Source: Allobosea sp. Tri-44
GTDB lineage: Bacteria; Pseudomonadota; Alphaproteobacteria; Rhizobiales; Beijerinckiaceae
Assembly (NCBI RefSeq): GCF_004123845.1
Contig: NZ_NBDP01000030.1
Coordinates: 62,001 to 126,000 of the forward strand
Direction of reading: 5' to 3'
DNA: 64,000 bases
Shown: positions 34,869 through 43,971 of the stretch, one piece after another
How the letters are laid out: each line of letters begins with the position of its first letter
Numbering within the stretch: the first letter of the stretch is position 1
Notes under the pieces: generated by a model
What the model saw: the letters and a program-made list of their open reading frames with translations, nothing else
The model's database searches: none
Told to the model about the DNA's origin: nothing
Translations under genes and position numbers: made by a program

Positions 34869-35882
34869 CTACGGCGCATAGGGCAGGATTTCCTGCTCGA
34901 TCGCGCCGAAGATCGAATGGCCGGCGGCGTCCTTCATCTCGATGCGGACGCTGTCGCCGAAGCGCAGGAACGGCGTCTGCGGCGAACCGTGCCGGATGGT
35001 CTCGACCATGCGCTGCTCGGCGATGCAGGCATAACCGAGCCCGCCCTCCGCGACCGGCCTGCCCGGCCCGCCATCGGCATCGCGGTTCGAGACCGTGCCG
35101 GAGCCGACGATGGTGCCGGCGACGAGCGGCCGGGTCTTCGCCGCATGGGCGATCAGCACCCCGAAGTCGAAGGTCATGTCGACGCCGGCCTCAGGCTTGC
35201 CGAAGGGCTTGCCGTTGACCTGGGCGAGCAGCGGCAAACTGAGCTTGCCATCCTTCCAGGCGGGGCCGAGCTCGTCCGGCGTCACCGCCGCCGGCGAGAA
35301 GGCGGAAGACGGCTTTGCTTGAAGGAAACCAAAGCCTTTCGCCAGTTCGTTGGGAATCAGATTCCGCAAGCTCACATCGTTGACGAGCATGACGAGGCGG
35401 ATCAGTCCGCGCGCCGCCTCGGGGCTCACCCCCATCGGCACGTCACCGGTGACGACGGCGATCTCGGCTTCGAGATCGATGCCGTAATCCTCGCTCGCCA
35501 GCTTCACCGCCTCACGCGGCCCAAGGAAAGAATCGGAGCCGCCCTGATACATCAGCGGATCGGTCCAGAAGCTCTCGGGCATCTCGGCCCCCCGCGCCTT
35601 CCTGACCAGCTCGACATGGTTCACATAGGCCGAGCCGTCGACCCATTGATAGGCGCGCGGCAAAGGCGAAGCGCAGTGATTCTCGTGGAAACGGAAGGAT
35701 GGCACCGAGCCGTGCTCCAGGCTCTCGGCGAGATCGGCGAGCCGCGGGGCGCAGCGGCTCCAGTCGTCGAGCGCGCCCTGCAGCGTCGCCACGACCGGAA
35801 AGGCGTCGGTCGCCCGGGTCAGGTCGTTCGAGACCACGACGAGGCGGCCATCCCGGCCATGCATGAGGGATGCGACTTTCAT
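34869..35882 (-). CDS. fahA: Fumarylacetoacetate hydrolase family protein
   Basis: The 337-residue protein has the FAH fold blocks: FHENHCASPLPRAYQWVDG near the N-terminus, EDYGIDLEAEIAVVTGDVP with metal-binding acidic residues, LVMLVNDVSLRNL, and VAGTIVGSGTVSN near the C-terminus. In the homogentisate pathway this enzyme splits fumarylacetoacetate into fumarate and acetoacetate. Its place beside hmgA supports that role. A family B palindrome lies downstream and the TRAP binding-protein gene is divergent upstream. Confidence 0.87.
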   Translation of the reverse strand: MKVASLMHGRDGRLVVVSNDLTRATDAFPVVATLQGALDDWSRCAPRLADLAESLEHGSVPSFRFHENHCASPLPRAYQWVDGSAYVNHVELVRKARGAEMPESFWTDPLMYQGGSDSFLGPREAVKLASEDYGIDLEAEIAVVTGDVPMGVSPEAARGLIRLVMLVNDVSLRNLIPNELAKGFGFLQAKPSSAFSPAAVTPDELGPAWKDGKLSLPLLAQVNGKPFGKPEAGVDMTFDFGVLIAHAAKTRPLVAGTIVGSGTVSNRDADGGPGRPVAEGGLGYACIAEQRMVETIRHGSPQTPFLRFGDSVRIEMKDAAGHSIFGAIEQEILPYAP

Positions 35883-35930
35883 CTCTTTTCAATCCTCGCC
35901 GAACAGTGATGATGGCAGCAAATCCGTCCT

Positions 35931-35981
35931 AGAGCGGGATGCGAAAAAGTGGGAACCGGTTTTTCGCATCAATCCCGCTCT
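35931..35981. repeat. AAAGTGG-type palindromic element, copy 1
   Basis: AGAGCGGGAT and ATCCCGCTCT are exact inverted arms, with GCGAAAAA and TTTTTCGC inside. This is a common intergenic element in Hyphomicrobiales; related elements lie at 38716-38757 and 61064-61095. Confidence 0.8.
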
Positions 35982-35995
35982 AACATATTGGAATC

Positions 35996-36044
35996 GATCA
36001 CGTTCTATGATCTTGGATCGACTCGATCCAAGATCATCGTGATC
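35996..36044. promoter_or_regulatory. Large perfect palindrome directly upstream of the TRAP binding-protein gene
   Basis: Arms ATGATCTTGGATCGA and TCGATCCAAGATCAT are exact inverses separated by one base (36007-36037). Outer arms GATCACG and CGTGATC extend it. It ends about 15 bases before the start at 36060, overlapping the leader. It could be an operator, a transcript hairpin, or the core of a repeat. Confidence 0.55.
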
Positions 36045-36059
36045 TAGGGAGGAAAGTCC

Positions 36060-37145
36060 ATGCAACGCCGTATGTTTTTGAAGACCGGCGCGCTCGCCGC
36101 AGCCGCGGCGCCGATCGCGATGCCCGCGATCGCGCAGTCGATGCCCGAGGTGAAATGGCGCCTGACCTCGAGCTTCCCGAAGCAGCTCGACACGATCTAC
36201 GGCACCGCCCAGCAGTTCGCGAAGTTCATGTCGGATGCCACCGACGGCAGGTTCCAGATCCAGACCTTCTCGGCCGGCGAGATCGTGCCCGGCCTGCAGG
36301 CGCTCGACGCTGTCACTTCCGGCACGGTCGAATGCGCGCATACGCCGACCTATTTCTATGTCGGCAAGGAGCCGGCGCTCGGCCTCGGCACCGGCATTCC
36401 CTTCGGGCTCAATGCCCGCCAGCAGCACAGCTGGTGGTATTTCGGCGGCGGCGAGCAGATCGTCAACGGCGCGCTCGCCAAGTTCAACGCCTACTCGATC
36501 CCCTGCGGCAATTCGGGCTGCCAGATGGGCGGCTTCTTCCGCAAGGAATTGAAGACGGTCGACGACCTCAAGGGCCTGAAGTTCCGCATCGGCGGCATGG
36601 GCGGTGCTGTGCTGGCCAAGCTCGGCGTGGTGCCGACGCAGATCGCAGCGGGCGACGTCTATCCGGCGCTGGAGCGCGGCACGATCGACGCGGCCGAGTT
36701 CGTCGGACCCTATGACGACGAGAAGCTCGGCTTCGTGAAGGTCGCGCCCTATTACTACTATCCCGGCTGGTGGGAGGGCGGCGCCATGCTGCACCTCGTC
36801 ATCAACCAGGAGCAGTGGAACAAGCTGCCCAAGCACTACCAGGCGATCATGCAGAACGCCTGCGAGGCGGCGAACAACTGGATGCTGGCGAAGTACGACT
36901 TCGTCAATCCGGGCGGCCTGCGCAAGCTGATCGCCCAGGGCGCCCAGCTCAAGGCCTTCCCGCAGCCGATCATGGAAGCCTCGCTCAAAGCGGCCGAGGA
37001 GTACTACGCCGAGACCTCGGCCAAGAGCGAAGCCTTCAAGAAGGGCTATGAGTCGATGGTCGCCTTCCGCGGCGAGAACCTGCTCTGGTGGCAGGTGGCG
37101 GAACTCTCCTACGACGCCTTCATGAACCGGCTGCGCAGCCGATAG
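36060..37145 (+). CDS. TRAP transporter substrate-binding protein (DctP family), lone
   Basis: The 361-residue product has an RR signal peptide (MQRRMFLKTGALAAAAAPIA) of Tat style. Its DctP-family blocks begin with VKWRLTSSFPKQLDTIYGTA, followed by LKGLKFRIGGMGGAVLAKLG and GGMLHLVINQEQWNKLPKHY-like sequence. The YYYPGWWEGG segment resembles the TakP branch, which binds alpha-keto acids. GGGAGGAAAG precedes ATG 36060. No DctQ or DctM genes are adjacent, so the membrane part must be elsewhere. It splits fahA from hmgA and runs opposite to them, so it may serve uptake for that pathway or be a later insertion. Confidence 0.9.
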   Translation: MQRRMFLKTGALAAAAAPIAMPAIAQSMPEVKWRLTSSFPKQLDTIYGTAQQFAKFMSDATDGRFQIQTFSAGEIVPGLQALDAVTSGTVECAHTPTYFYVGKEPALGLGTGIPFGLNARQQHSWWYFGGGEQIVNGALAKFNAYSIPCGNSGCQMGGFFRKELKTVDDLKGLKFRIGGMGGAVLAKLGVVPTQIAAGDVYPALERGTIDAAEFVGPYDDEKLGFVKVAPYYYYPGWWEGGAMLHLVINQEQWNKLPKHYQAIMQNACEAANNWMLAKYDFVNPGGLRKLIAQGAQLKAFPQPIMEASLKAAEEYYAETSAKSEAFKKGYESMVAFRGENLLWWQVAELSYDAFMNRLRSR

Positions 37146-37163
37146 GCCGCGACACTGGTCCAG

Positions 37164-37260
37164 TTCGTCATGCTCGCCCTTGTGGCGAGCATCCACGTCT
37201 TGAACACCGCATTCGCTGAAGGAAGACGTGGATGGTCGGGACAAGCCCGACCATGACGAA
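37164..37260. repeat. Inverted repeat with TTCGTCATG ends
   Basis: TTCGTCATGCTCG on the left and CGACCATGACGAA on the right pair at the ends, and inner GCATCCACGTCTTG matches AAGACGTGGATG. It lies between the convergent TRAP binding-protein and hmgA genes. Confidence 0.8.
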
Positions 37261-37324
37261 AAGGGCATGGCCAAGATTTCTGGCATCTTGGCCTTGCGAA
37301 GCCCCGAGGTAACAGCCCTGCGTC

Positions 37325-38683
37325 TCACCACGCCTCGGGCTTGTTCGGGTCGAAGCGCTTCTTCAGCTCGCTCCAGCAATCGCTGTAATTGTCCTGCAAC
37401 TCTGGCAGGCCGGCGGCATAGCCGGTGACGCGCTGGGCGAATCTCGTCTCGAACATGAAGGCCATGGTGCCGGTGAGCTTGACCGGCTTCAGCTCGACCG
37501 TGCTGGCATGCTCGAAGGCCTGCGCATCCGGGCCGTGCGGCAGCATCATGTTGTGCAGGCTGAAGCCGCCGGGGGTGAAGCCCTCGGGCTTGGCGTCGTA
37601 GACGCCGTAGATCAGCCCCATGAACTCCGACATGATGTTGCGGTGGTACCAGGGCGGACGGAAAGTGTTCTCCGCCACCATCCAGCGCTCCGGGAAGATG
37701 ACGAAGTCGATATTGGCGGTGCCGGGCGTCTCGGAAGGTGCCGTCAGCACGGTGAAGATCGATGGGTCGGGATGGTCGAAGGAGATCGCACCGACCGGCG
37801 AATAATGCCTGAGGTCGTATTTGTAGGGTGCGTAATTGCCGTGCCAGGCGACGACGTCGAGCGGCGACTGGTCGACCTTGGTGGAGAACAGCTCCCCGCC
37901 CCATTTGGCATAGAGGGTCGAGGGCTCCTCGATATCCTCATAGGCCGCGACCGGGGTGAGAAAATCGCGCGGATTGGCGAGGCAGTTGGCTCCGATCGGC
38001 CCGCGATCGGGCAGTGTGAACGCGCCGCCATAGTTCTCGCAGACATAGGCGCGCGCCGGCCCGCCCATCAATTCGACGCGGAAGACGACGCCGCGCGGGA
38101 TGATGCAGATCTCGCCCGGCTCGATCTCGATGATGCCGAACTCGGTGAAGAAACGGAGCTTCCCCTCCTGCGCGACGACGAGATACTCGCCATCGGCGTT
38201 GAAGACGTATTCGCGTTCCATAGAGGTGGTGACGAAGAGCATGTGGGCGGCCATGCCGGCCTGACTGTCGGCGTCGCCGGCGGTGGTCAGCGTGCGCAGG
38301 CCCGTCAGGAAGGTGACCTTCTCCTGCGGGATCGCAATCGGGCTCCAGCGCAATTGGCCGAGCGTAGGCGGTGTCTCGTCGCGGCAGGGCGCGGTCCGCA
38401 TCAAACCCTTGTCGACGAGCGTCCAACGCCCGCCATGCTTGACGCTCGGGCGGATGCGGTAGAGCCAGGAGCGCTCATTGGTGGAGCGCGGCGCGGTGAA
38501 GGGCGAGCCGGAGAGCTGCTCGGCATAAAGGCCGTAGGCTGCCTTCTGCGGCGAGTTGCGGCCGATCGGCAGCGCACCCGGCAGGCTCTCGGTCTCGAAG
38601 GAATTGCCGAAGCCGGACATATAGCGGCGCCCGCCGCGGACCTGCTCGCCGAAGCTCGACTGAACCGTGGTCTGCACGTTCAT
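37325..38683 (-). CDS. hmgA: Homogentisate 1,2-dioxygenase
   Basis: HmgA opens the ring of homogentisate to 4-maleylacetoacetate using Fe(II) and O2. The 452-residue protein begins near [20 protein letters not shown] and carries candidate iron ligands His347, Glu353 and His383 (in [15 protein letters not shown] and [10 protein letters not shown]), offset 12 from the classic 335/341/371 set. ATG 38683 is preceded by AGGAGG. It is divergent from the marR gene at 38853, whose operator-like palindrome is in the shared region. fahA lies beyond the TRAP gene; no maleylacetoacetate isomerase was seen. Confidence 0.95.
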   Translation of the reverse strand: MNVQTTVQSSFGEQVRGGRRYMSGFGNSFETESLPGALPIGRNSPQKAAYGLYAEQLSGSPFTAPRSTNERSWLYRIRPSVKHGGRWTLVDKGLMRTAPCRDETPPTLGQLRWSPIAIPQEKVTFLTGLRTLTTAGDADSQAGMAAHMLFVTTSMEREYVFNADGEYLVVAQEGKLRFFTEFGIIEIEPGEICIIPRGVVFRVELMGGPARAYVCENYGGAFTLPDRGPIGANCLANPRDFLTPVAAYEDIEEPSTLYAKWGGELFSTKVDQSPLDVVAWHGNYAPYKYDLRHYSPVGAISFDHPDPSIFTVLTAPSETPGTANIDFVIFPERWMVAENTFRPPWYHRNIMSEFMGLIYGVYDAKPEGFTPGGFSLHNMMLPHGPDAQAFEHASTVELKPVKLTGTMAFMFETRFAQRVTGYAAGLPELQDNYSDCWSELKKRFDPNKPEAW

Positions 38684-38715
38684 GGTTGGGCCTCCTCCTG
38701 ATCCGTTTCTCAAGC

Positions 38716-38757
38716 ATCGGATTGTTCCGAAAAGTGGCTTCCACTTTTCGGTCCGAT
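38716..38757. repeat. AAAGTGG-type palindromic element, copy 2
   Basis: CCGAAAAGTGG and CCACTTTTCGG are exact inverses around CTT, with outer ATCGGA and TCCGAT. It sits in the hmgA/marR divergent region about 30 bases upstream of the hmgA start. Confidence 0.8.
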
Positions 38758-38832
38758 ACCAGCCGCTTTGACAGGCGCTGCCGTTGCGCGATGATCGCGG
38801 GCGCGGCCTTGAGCGGCCTTGATCCCATCCTG

Positions 38833-38854
38833 ATTAGTTACATGTGAAACTAAT
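38833..38854. promoter_or_regulatory. Operator-like palindrome at the start of the MarR gene
   Basis: ATTAGTT and AACTAAT form exact arms around the palindromic centre ACATGT, 22 bases in all, overlapping the marR start codon. MarR proteins bind palindromes of this size and often autorepress, so this is a good candidate operator for marR and possibly hmgA. Confidence 0.6.
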
Positions 38855-39347
38855 GTCAACGAAGCCGAAGCCACCCTCCGCCGACCGCGCCCTGCATCTC
38901 GAGCAATTCCTGCCCTACCGGCTCAACGTGGTCGGCTTCTTCGCCAGCCGAGGGCTGGGCCGGGTCTACGGCACGCGCTTCGGCATCGGCATCCCGGAAT
39001 GGCGGGTGATCGCGCAGCTCGGCGAGTTCGGCCAGCTGACCTCGCGCGACATCGGCGAGCTCTCGCAGATGCACAAGACCAAGGTCTCGCGCGCCGTGGC
39101 CGAGCTCGACAAGCGGGGCCTGGTGACACGAGCTGAGAACCGGGCTGACCGGCGCGAGGCCTTCGTCGCCCTCAGCGCCGCCGGCCTACGCCTCTACGCC
39201 CAGATCGTGCCGCTGGCCCTCGCCTTCGAGGAGCGCTGGATCGAGGGAATCTCAGCCGACGAGCTACGGGTGTTCGAGCGCGTGCTGGCGGTGCTGACCG
39301 AGCGCGGCCGCCATCTCGCCGGCGCCTACCAGACTGAGGAGGCGTGA
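38853..39347 (+). CDS. MarR family transcriptional regulator (HmgR-like)
   Basis: The 164-residue product has the winged helix-turn-helix of MarR proteins (GQLTSRDIGELSQMHKTKVS, then AVAELDKRGLVTRAENRADR with the wing DRR). N- and C-terminal helices would form the dimer. Position divergent to hmgA suggests control of homogentisate catabolism. The start is ATG 38853; an in-frame GTG at 38844 lies in the operator-like palindrome. No good ribosome site is visible, so the transcript may be near-leaderless. Confidence 0.88.
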   Translation: MSTKPKPPSADRALHLEQFLPYRLNVVGFFASRGLGRVYGTRFGIGIPEWRVIAQLGEFGQLTSRDIGELSQMHKTKVSRAVAELDKRGLVTRAENRADRREAFVALSAAGLRLYAQIVPLALAFEERWIEGISADELRVFERVLAVLTERGRHLAGAYQTEEA

Positions 39348-39557
39348 TCTCAAAAGACCGTGATCCGCCTAGTGCGATTTGCCGCTCGGGGCGCGATATG
39401 CGATGCGCAAAGCCGTCCGGGCGATGCATCGAATCGGCTTTCGCGGACGGTTCGACACGCGCCTCCTTAGTTCCGTCGCGTTTCTAGCATGTGCTTTGCC
39501 GATGCAAGCGATCGCCGCTGGCATGGGACGAGCCACAGGGATAGCACTCTGCCTTCG

Positions 39558-40751
39558 ATGATTTTCGCTTCGCTCCGACGCGCGCTCGCTCCGGCGCTGG
39601 CTTTCGCCGCGCTGTCGGGCACCGCGTTGGCGCAGTCGCCGGCCTGCGACAACTGGCGTGCCGAACTTTCAAACCTGCAGGGCCAGCGCGGCGGTGATGC
39701 CCGCGCTGCCCAGGCGGCACAGCGCGTCGCCGGCCAGCTGGCGCAGCTCTCCAGCCAGTATCGCTCGATGGGCTGCGACCGCGGCGGTTTCCTGTTCTTC
39801 GGCGAGCAGCCGCCACCGCAATGCGGCGGTATCCGCGCCCAGCTCGGGGCGCTGCAATCGCAATATGGCCAGCTCCAGCAGCAGGCGCAGGGCGGCGGCG
39901 TCGAGCAGCGGCGGGCCCAGCTCGCGGCGCTGATCAACAACAATTGCCGGGCGCCGCAGCAACGCGGTTTCTTCGAAACGATCTTCGGCATCGAGCCACG
40001 CCGCGGCGAGATCGATTCGACCCTCCCCGAGCTCGACCCCAATCAACCGACCGAGCCGACGGAAGGCGGAGCTCGCCAGGGCGGGCCCTATTCGGTCTGC
40101 GTGCGCAGCTGCGACGGCTACTTCTTCCCGCTCGCCAACAGCCCGGGCGGACGCGAGAGCCAGGACGAGATGTGCCAGTCGCTCTGCCCCGGCAGCGAAA
40201 CGCTGGCCTTTGGCATGAGCAGCGGCGGCGACATCCAGAACGCGGTGGCGCGCAGCAGCGGCCAGCCCTACTCGTCCCTGCCGAATGCGCTGAAATACAC
40301 CCGCAGCTTTGACGCCGCCTGCACCTGCCGGGGACAGGGCCAGAGCTGGGCCCAAGCGCTGCAGAATGCCGAGCAGATGCTCGAGCAGCGCAAGGGCGAC
40401 ATCATCGTCACCGAGCAGCGCTCGCAGGAACTATCGCGGCCGAAGCCAGAGCAGCCGCCGCGCGGCAAAAAGGGCAATGCCACCGCAGCCGAGGCCAAGC
40501 CGGCCGGCCCGGCACCCACCGTGCTCCAGGCCGCACCAGGCGACGAGCCGACGCCTGACATGAACGTGCCGACCGCCAGCACCGAATCCGCCGGCGTCGG
40601 CCCGCAGCGGATCGACGGCGAGAAGACGCTGCAGCAGGGCGACGGGCTGAAGCGCGAGAGCAAGAGCGTCACCGGCGAGCGGCGCACCGTACGCATCGTC
40701 GCGCCGAACCTCGCGCCCAATCTCGGTGTCGGGGCGACGGCGCGGCCGTAG
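39558..40751 (+). CDS. DUF2865 domain exported protein
   Basis: The 397-residue product has a signal peptide (SLRRALAPALAFAALSGTAL, then AQ). A Gln-rich helical region with CDNW, GCDRGGFLFF and NNNCRAP follows, then the DUF2865 core YSVCVRSCDGYFFPLANSP with CQSLCPGSETLAF and ACTCRGQGQSW. DUF2865 proteins are confined mostly to Hyphomicrobiales and have no known function. The C-terminal 100 residues are Pro/Ala rich and low complexity. ATG 39558 begins the signal peptide. Confidence 0.85.
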   Translation: MIFASLRRALAPALAFAALSGTALAQSPACDNWRAELSNLQGQRGGDARAAQAAQRVAGQLAQLSSQYRSMGCDRGGFLFFGEQPPPQCGGIRAQLGALQSQYGQLQQQAQGGGVEQRRAQLAALINNNCRAPQQRGFFETIFGIEPRRGEIDSTLPELDPNQPTEPTEGGARQGGPYSVCVRSCDGYFFPLANSPGGRESQDEMCQSLCPGSETLAFGMSSGGDIQNAVARSSGQPYSSLPNALKYTRSFDAACTCRGQGQSWAQALQNAEQMLEQRKGDIIVTEQRSQELSRPKPEQPPRGKKGNATAAEAKPAGPAPTVLQAAPGDEPTPDMNVPTASTESAGVGPQRIDGEKTLQQGDGLKRESKSVTGERRTVRIVAPNLAPNLGVGATARP

Positions 40752-40783
40752 TCAGGACGTTGCGCTTCGACACCCATGACGGT

Positions 40784-40887
40784 GTCATCCCGGACGAAGC
40801 GAAGCGGAGATCCGGGATCCATTCCTGAGCCTTTCCGAAGGAAGTTCCGGAATGGGTCCCGGGTCTCCCTCCGGTCGCCCGGGACGA
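40784..40887. repeat. Inverted repeat with GTCATCCCGG / CCGGGACGAC ends
   Basis: GTCATCCCGGACGAAGCGAA on the left is mirrored by CCGGTCGCCCGGGACGAC on the right, with inner GATCCGGGATCCATTCC and GGAATGGGTCCCGGG. Imperfect, but a clear long palindrome between DUF2865 and the MFS gene. Confidence 0.72.
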
Positions 40888-41052
40888 CCCGCGCTGGGTT
40901 TGGCTGGCAGGTCCCCAAGAGCTCTGTCATGCGCTGGGAGCAATTCCGCTCAAATCTTCCGTCGCTGACCAGCAAGGAACGCAAGGTTTAGATCAACGTT
41001 CTGCTGCCGGCGCCCGCTGCTCTCGCGCCGCCTCTGAAACGCGGAGCGAGCC

Positions 41053-42381
41053 ATGTCGGAACCAGCAATCGCCACCCCCGCCCCTCATGGCATGGACGTC
41101 GCAGACACGGCGCGCCGCCTGAAGGCGATCTTCATCGGCTCGGTTGGCAATCTCGTCGAATGGTACGATTTCTACGCCTACACCGCCTTCGCGCTCTATT
41201 TCGCGCCCAAATTCTTCCCCTCGCATGACCCGGTGGTGGTGCAGCTCAACGCCGCGACCCTGTTCGCCGCCGGCTTCATCGTGCGCCCGATCGGCGGCTG
41301 GTTGTTCGGGCATATCGCCGACCGCTATGGACGGCGGCTGTCATTGACCGTCTCCGTGCTGATGATGTGCTTCGGCTCGCCCATCATCGCAGTGACGCCG
41401 ACCTATGAGACGATCGGCTTCGCGGCGCCGGTGCTGCTGGCGCTGGCCCGCATCATCGAGGGGCTGAGCCTCGGCGGCGAATACGGGGCGAGCGCGACCT
41501 ATCTCACCGAGATCGCCCATCCCGATCATCGCGGCTTCTATTCGAGCTTCCAGTACGTGACGCTGATCGGCGGGCAGCTCACCGCGATCCTGGTGCTGCT
41601 CCTGCTGCAGAACGTCTTCCTGACGCATGAGCAGCTTGCGGAATGGGGTTGGCGCATCCCCTTCGTGATCGGCGCGATGCTGGCGGTCACCGCCATGTTC
41701 ATGCGCCGAAACATGCACGAGACTGAAGCCTTCGTCGAAGCCAAGAAGGCCGGCCCCAAGCAGGAGAGCTCGCTGCGCGGGCTGCTGAAATATCCGCGCG
41801 AGGTCGCGATCGTGGTCGGGCTGACGGCGGGCGGCACCGCCGCCTTCTACACCTTCACCACCTATATGCAGACCTTCGTGAAGCAGACGGTCGGCCTCAC
41901 CGACATCGTCACCACCTATGTCATCGCCGGCTCGCTGATCTTCGCGTCGATCCTGCAGCCGCTCTACGGCATGCTGTCCGACCGGATCGGTCGCAAGCCG
42001 CTGCTGATCTTCTTCGGCGTCGCCGGGACGCTGCTGACCGTGCCGATCCTGTCGGCGCTGGAGCAGACCAAATCGCCCTGGGTCGCCTTCCTGTTGATCT
42101 CCGGCGCCTGGATCTTCGTCGCCGGCTACACCTCGATCAACGCCGTGGTGAAGGCCGAACTGTTCCCGACCTCGATCCGTGCCACCGGTGTCGCCGTGCC
42201 CTATGCGCTGACCGTCTCGATCTTCGGCGGCACTGCTCCCGCAATCGCCCTGTTCTTCAAGCAGCAGGGCCACGAGCAATGGTTCTACTACTACCTCTCG
42301 GCGGTGATCTTCATCTCGCTGCTGGTCTATTCGACCATGCGCGACACCAAGCACGACTCGGCGATGCACCGGCACGAATAA
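41053..42381 (+). CDS. MFS transporter, MHS family (KgtP-like)
   Basis: The 442-residue protein has twelve hydrophobic segments and MHS family marks: VGNLVEWYDFYAYTAFALYF in helix 1, the RPIGGWLFGHIADRYGRR loop between helices 2 and 3, and LSLGGEYGASATYLTEIA. MHS members are proton symporters for compounds such as alpha-ketoglutarate, citrate and betaine. The sequence style is closest to KgtP, but the substrate is not certain. GGAGCG precedes ATG 41053. A family B palindrome follows the stop. Confidence 0.88.
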   Translation: MSEPAIATPAPHGMDVADTARRLKAIFIGSVGNLVEWYDFYAYTAFALYFAPKFFPSHDPVVVQLNAATLFAAGFIVRPIGGWLFGHIADRYGRRLSLTVSVLMMCFGSPIIAVTPTYETIGFAAPVLLALARIIEGLSLGGEYGASATYLTEIAHPDHRGFYSSFQYVTLIGGQLTAILVLLLLQNVFLTHEQLAEWGWRIPFVIGAMLAVTAMFMRRNMHETEAFVEAKKAGPKQESSLRGLLKYPREVAIVVGLTAGGTAAFYTFTTYMQTFVKQTVGLTDIVTTYVIAGSLIFASILQPLYGMLSDRIGRKPLLIFFGVAGTLLTVPILSALEQTKSPWVAFLLISGAWIFVAGYTSINAVVKAELFPTSIRATGVAVPYALTVSIFGGTAPAIALFFKQQGHEQWFYYYLSAVIFISLLVYSTMRDTKHDSAMHRHE

Positions 42382-42389
42382 AGGGAAGC

Positions 42390-42484
42390 CGTCATGGCCG
42401 GGCCTGACCCGGCCATCTCGGAAACCAGCGGCCCTTTCGTCAGGAGATTCTCGGGTCTGCGCTTCGCTTCGCCCGAGAATGACG
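42390..42484. repeat. Long inverted repeat, family B copy 3
   Basis: Ends CGTCAT and ATGACG; the right arm TTCTCGGGTCTGCGCTTCGC is identical to that at 34753-34861, while the left arm has CATGGCCGGGCCTGACCCGG. It separates the convergent MFS and gltX genes. Confidence 0.82.
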
Positions 42485-42493
42485 CCGTACCGC

Positions 42494-43834
42494 TCACGCC
42501 GCCTCGCCGTTCAGCCGCTTCAGCGCCTTCTCGCGCCCGATCAGCGGCAGCAGCGCCGCCAGCTCCGGGCCGTGGTCGAGGCCGGTCAGCGCCTGGCGCA
42601 GCGGCATGAACAGCGCCTTGCCCTTGGCCCCCGTCGCAGCAGCGACCGCTTGCGTCCAGCTCTTCCAGGTCGTCTGATCGAAGGGCTCCGGCGGCAGCAG
42701 GTCAGCCGCCTGGGTCGCGAAGGCCTTGTCGGCGACGTGCGGCTCGAGCGGCCCCTCGATCACCTTCCACCAGTCCTTCGCAGCCGAGAGCCGGCCGAGA
42801 TTGCCACGCACGGCGAGCCAGAACGGCTCGCTGGTCGGAATTCCGAGCTGCTTCAGCCGCTCCTCGACCGCAGCGAAGTCGAGCTGATGCAGCGTGCGGG
42901 CCGAGAGCGCCTCCAGCTCGTGCTCGTCGAACTTGGCCGGAGCGCGCGAGACATGAGCGAGATCGACCAGCCCGGCGAGTTCGTCGAGGCTGGAGACCGG
43001 GCGGACCGCATCGGAGGAGCCGGTCAGCACGGCGAGCGACGCGACCGCCAGCGACTCGACGCCGGCTTCGCGCAGACCCCGGAGCGAGAGATGGCCGAGA
43101 CGCTTCGACAGCCCCTCGCCGCTCGCGGTGGTCAGCAGGTTGTGGTGGCCGAAGGTCGGCAGCGTGCCGCCGAGCGCCTGCATGATCTGGATCTGCACGG
43201 CGGTGTTGGTGACGTGGTCCTCGCCGCGGATGACATGGGTGATGCCCATGTCGAGATCATCGACCACCGAGGGCAACGTGTAGGGATAGGTGCCGTCCTC
43301 GCGCACCAGCACCGTATCGGAGAGCGAGGCGCAGTCGACATGCGACGGGCCGCGGACGAGGTCGTCCCAGCCGATCTCCTCCCAGTCGAGCAGGAAGCGC
43401 CAATGCGGCTTGCGGCCTTCCGCTTCCAGCCTGGCGCGCTCCTCGGCCGTCAGCTTCAGGCCGGCGCGGTCATAGACCGGCGGCAGACCGCGGGCGAGCT
43501 GGCGCTTGCGCTTGCGGTCGAGCTCGTCGGCGCTCTCATAGCACGGATAAAGGCGCCCGGCGGCGCGCAGCTTGTCAGCCGCTGCGTCATAGAGCGCAAT
43601 CCGCTCCGACTGCTTGATGCTGGCGTCAGGCACGACGCCGAGCCAGGCGAGGTCTTCGCCGATCGCGTCAGTGAATTCCGGCTTTGAGCGCGCTTGGTCG
43701 GTGTCGTCATAGCGCAGCAGGAAGCGCCCGCCATGGCGCCTGGCGAAGAGCCAGTTGAACATCAGCGAGCGGGCATTGCCGATATGCAGATAGCCGGTCG
43801 GCGACGGGGCGGTGCGGACGAAGGGAGCGGTCAT
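42494..43834 (-). CDS. gltX: Glutamyl-tRNA synthetase
   Basis: GltX charges tRNA-Glu with glutamate. The 446-residue protein has [20 protein letters not shown] with HIGN at 17-20, [32 protein letters not shown] and the KLSKR-type signature as EGLSKRLG near 240-247. Alphaproteobacteria often have two GluRS genes, and this one may be either. Start ATG 43834 gives the usual N-terminus. Confidence 0.92.
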   Translation of the reverse strand: MTAPFVRTAPSPTGYLHIGNARSLMFNWLFARRHGGRFLLRYDDTDQARSKPEFTDAIGEDLAWLGVVPDASIKQSERIALYDAAADKLRAAGRLYPCYESADELDRKRKRQLARGLPPVYDRAGLKLTAEERARLEAEGRKPHWRFLLDWEEIGWDDLVRGPSHVDCASLSDTVLVREDGTYPYTLPSVVDDLDMGITHVIRGEDHVTNTAVQIQIMQALGGTLPTFGHHNLLTTASGEGLSKRLGHLSLRGLREAGVESLAVASLAVLTGSSDAVRPVSSLDELAGLVDLAHVSRAPAKFDEHELEALSARTLHQLDFAAVEERLKQLGIPTSEPFWLAVRGNLGRLSAAKDWWKVIEGPLEPHVADKAFATQAADLLPPEPFDQTTWKSWTQAVAAATGAKGKALFMPLRQALTGLDHGPELAALLPLIGREKALKRLNGEAA

Positions 43835-43971
43835 GACCGGCCGCTTGTCGCGCGGGAACGACGCGAGAGCAAGGGCATCGCACGGGCCTGGCGGAAGGAG
43901 ATCGACAAGCGCCCGGATTGACGCAAGGGTAGAGGCGACGGGACGGTCGATATCTGCGCTGGGAGGCGAAG

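Noticed and set aside
39379..39561. 60-codon ORF with a signal-like segment before the DUF2865 gene
   Set aside because: The hydrophobic stretch is suggestive, but there is no ribosome site and the frame overlaps the start of a well-supported gene.
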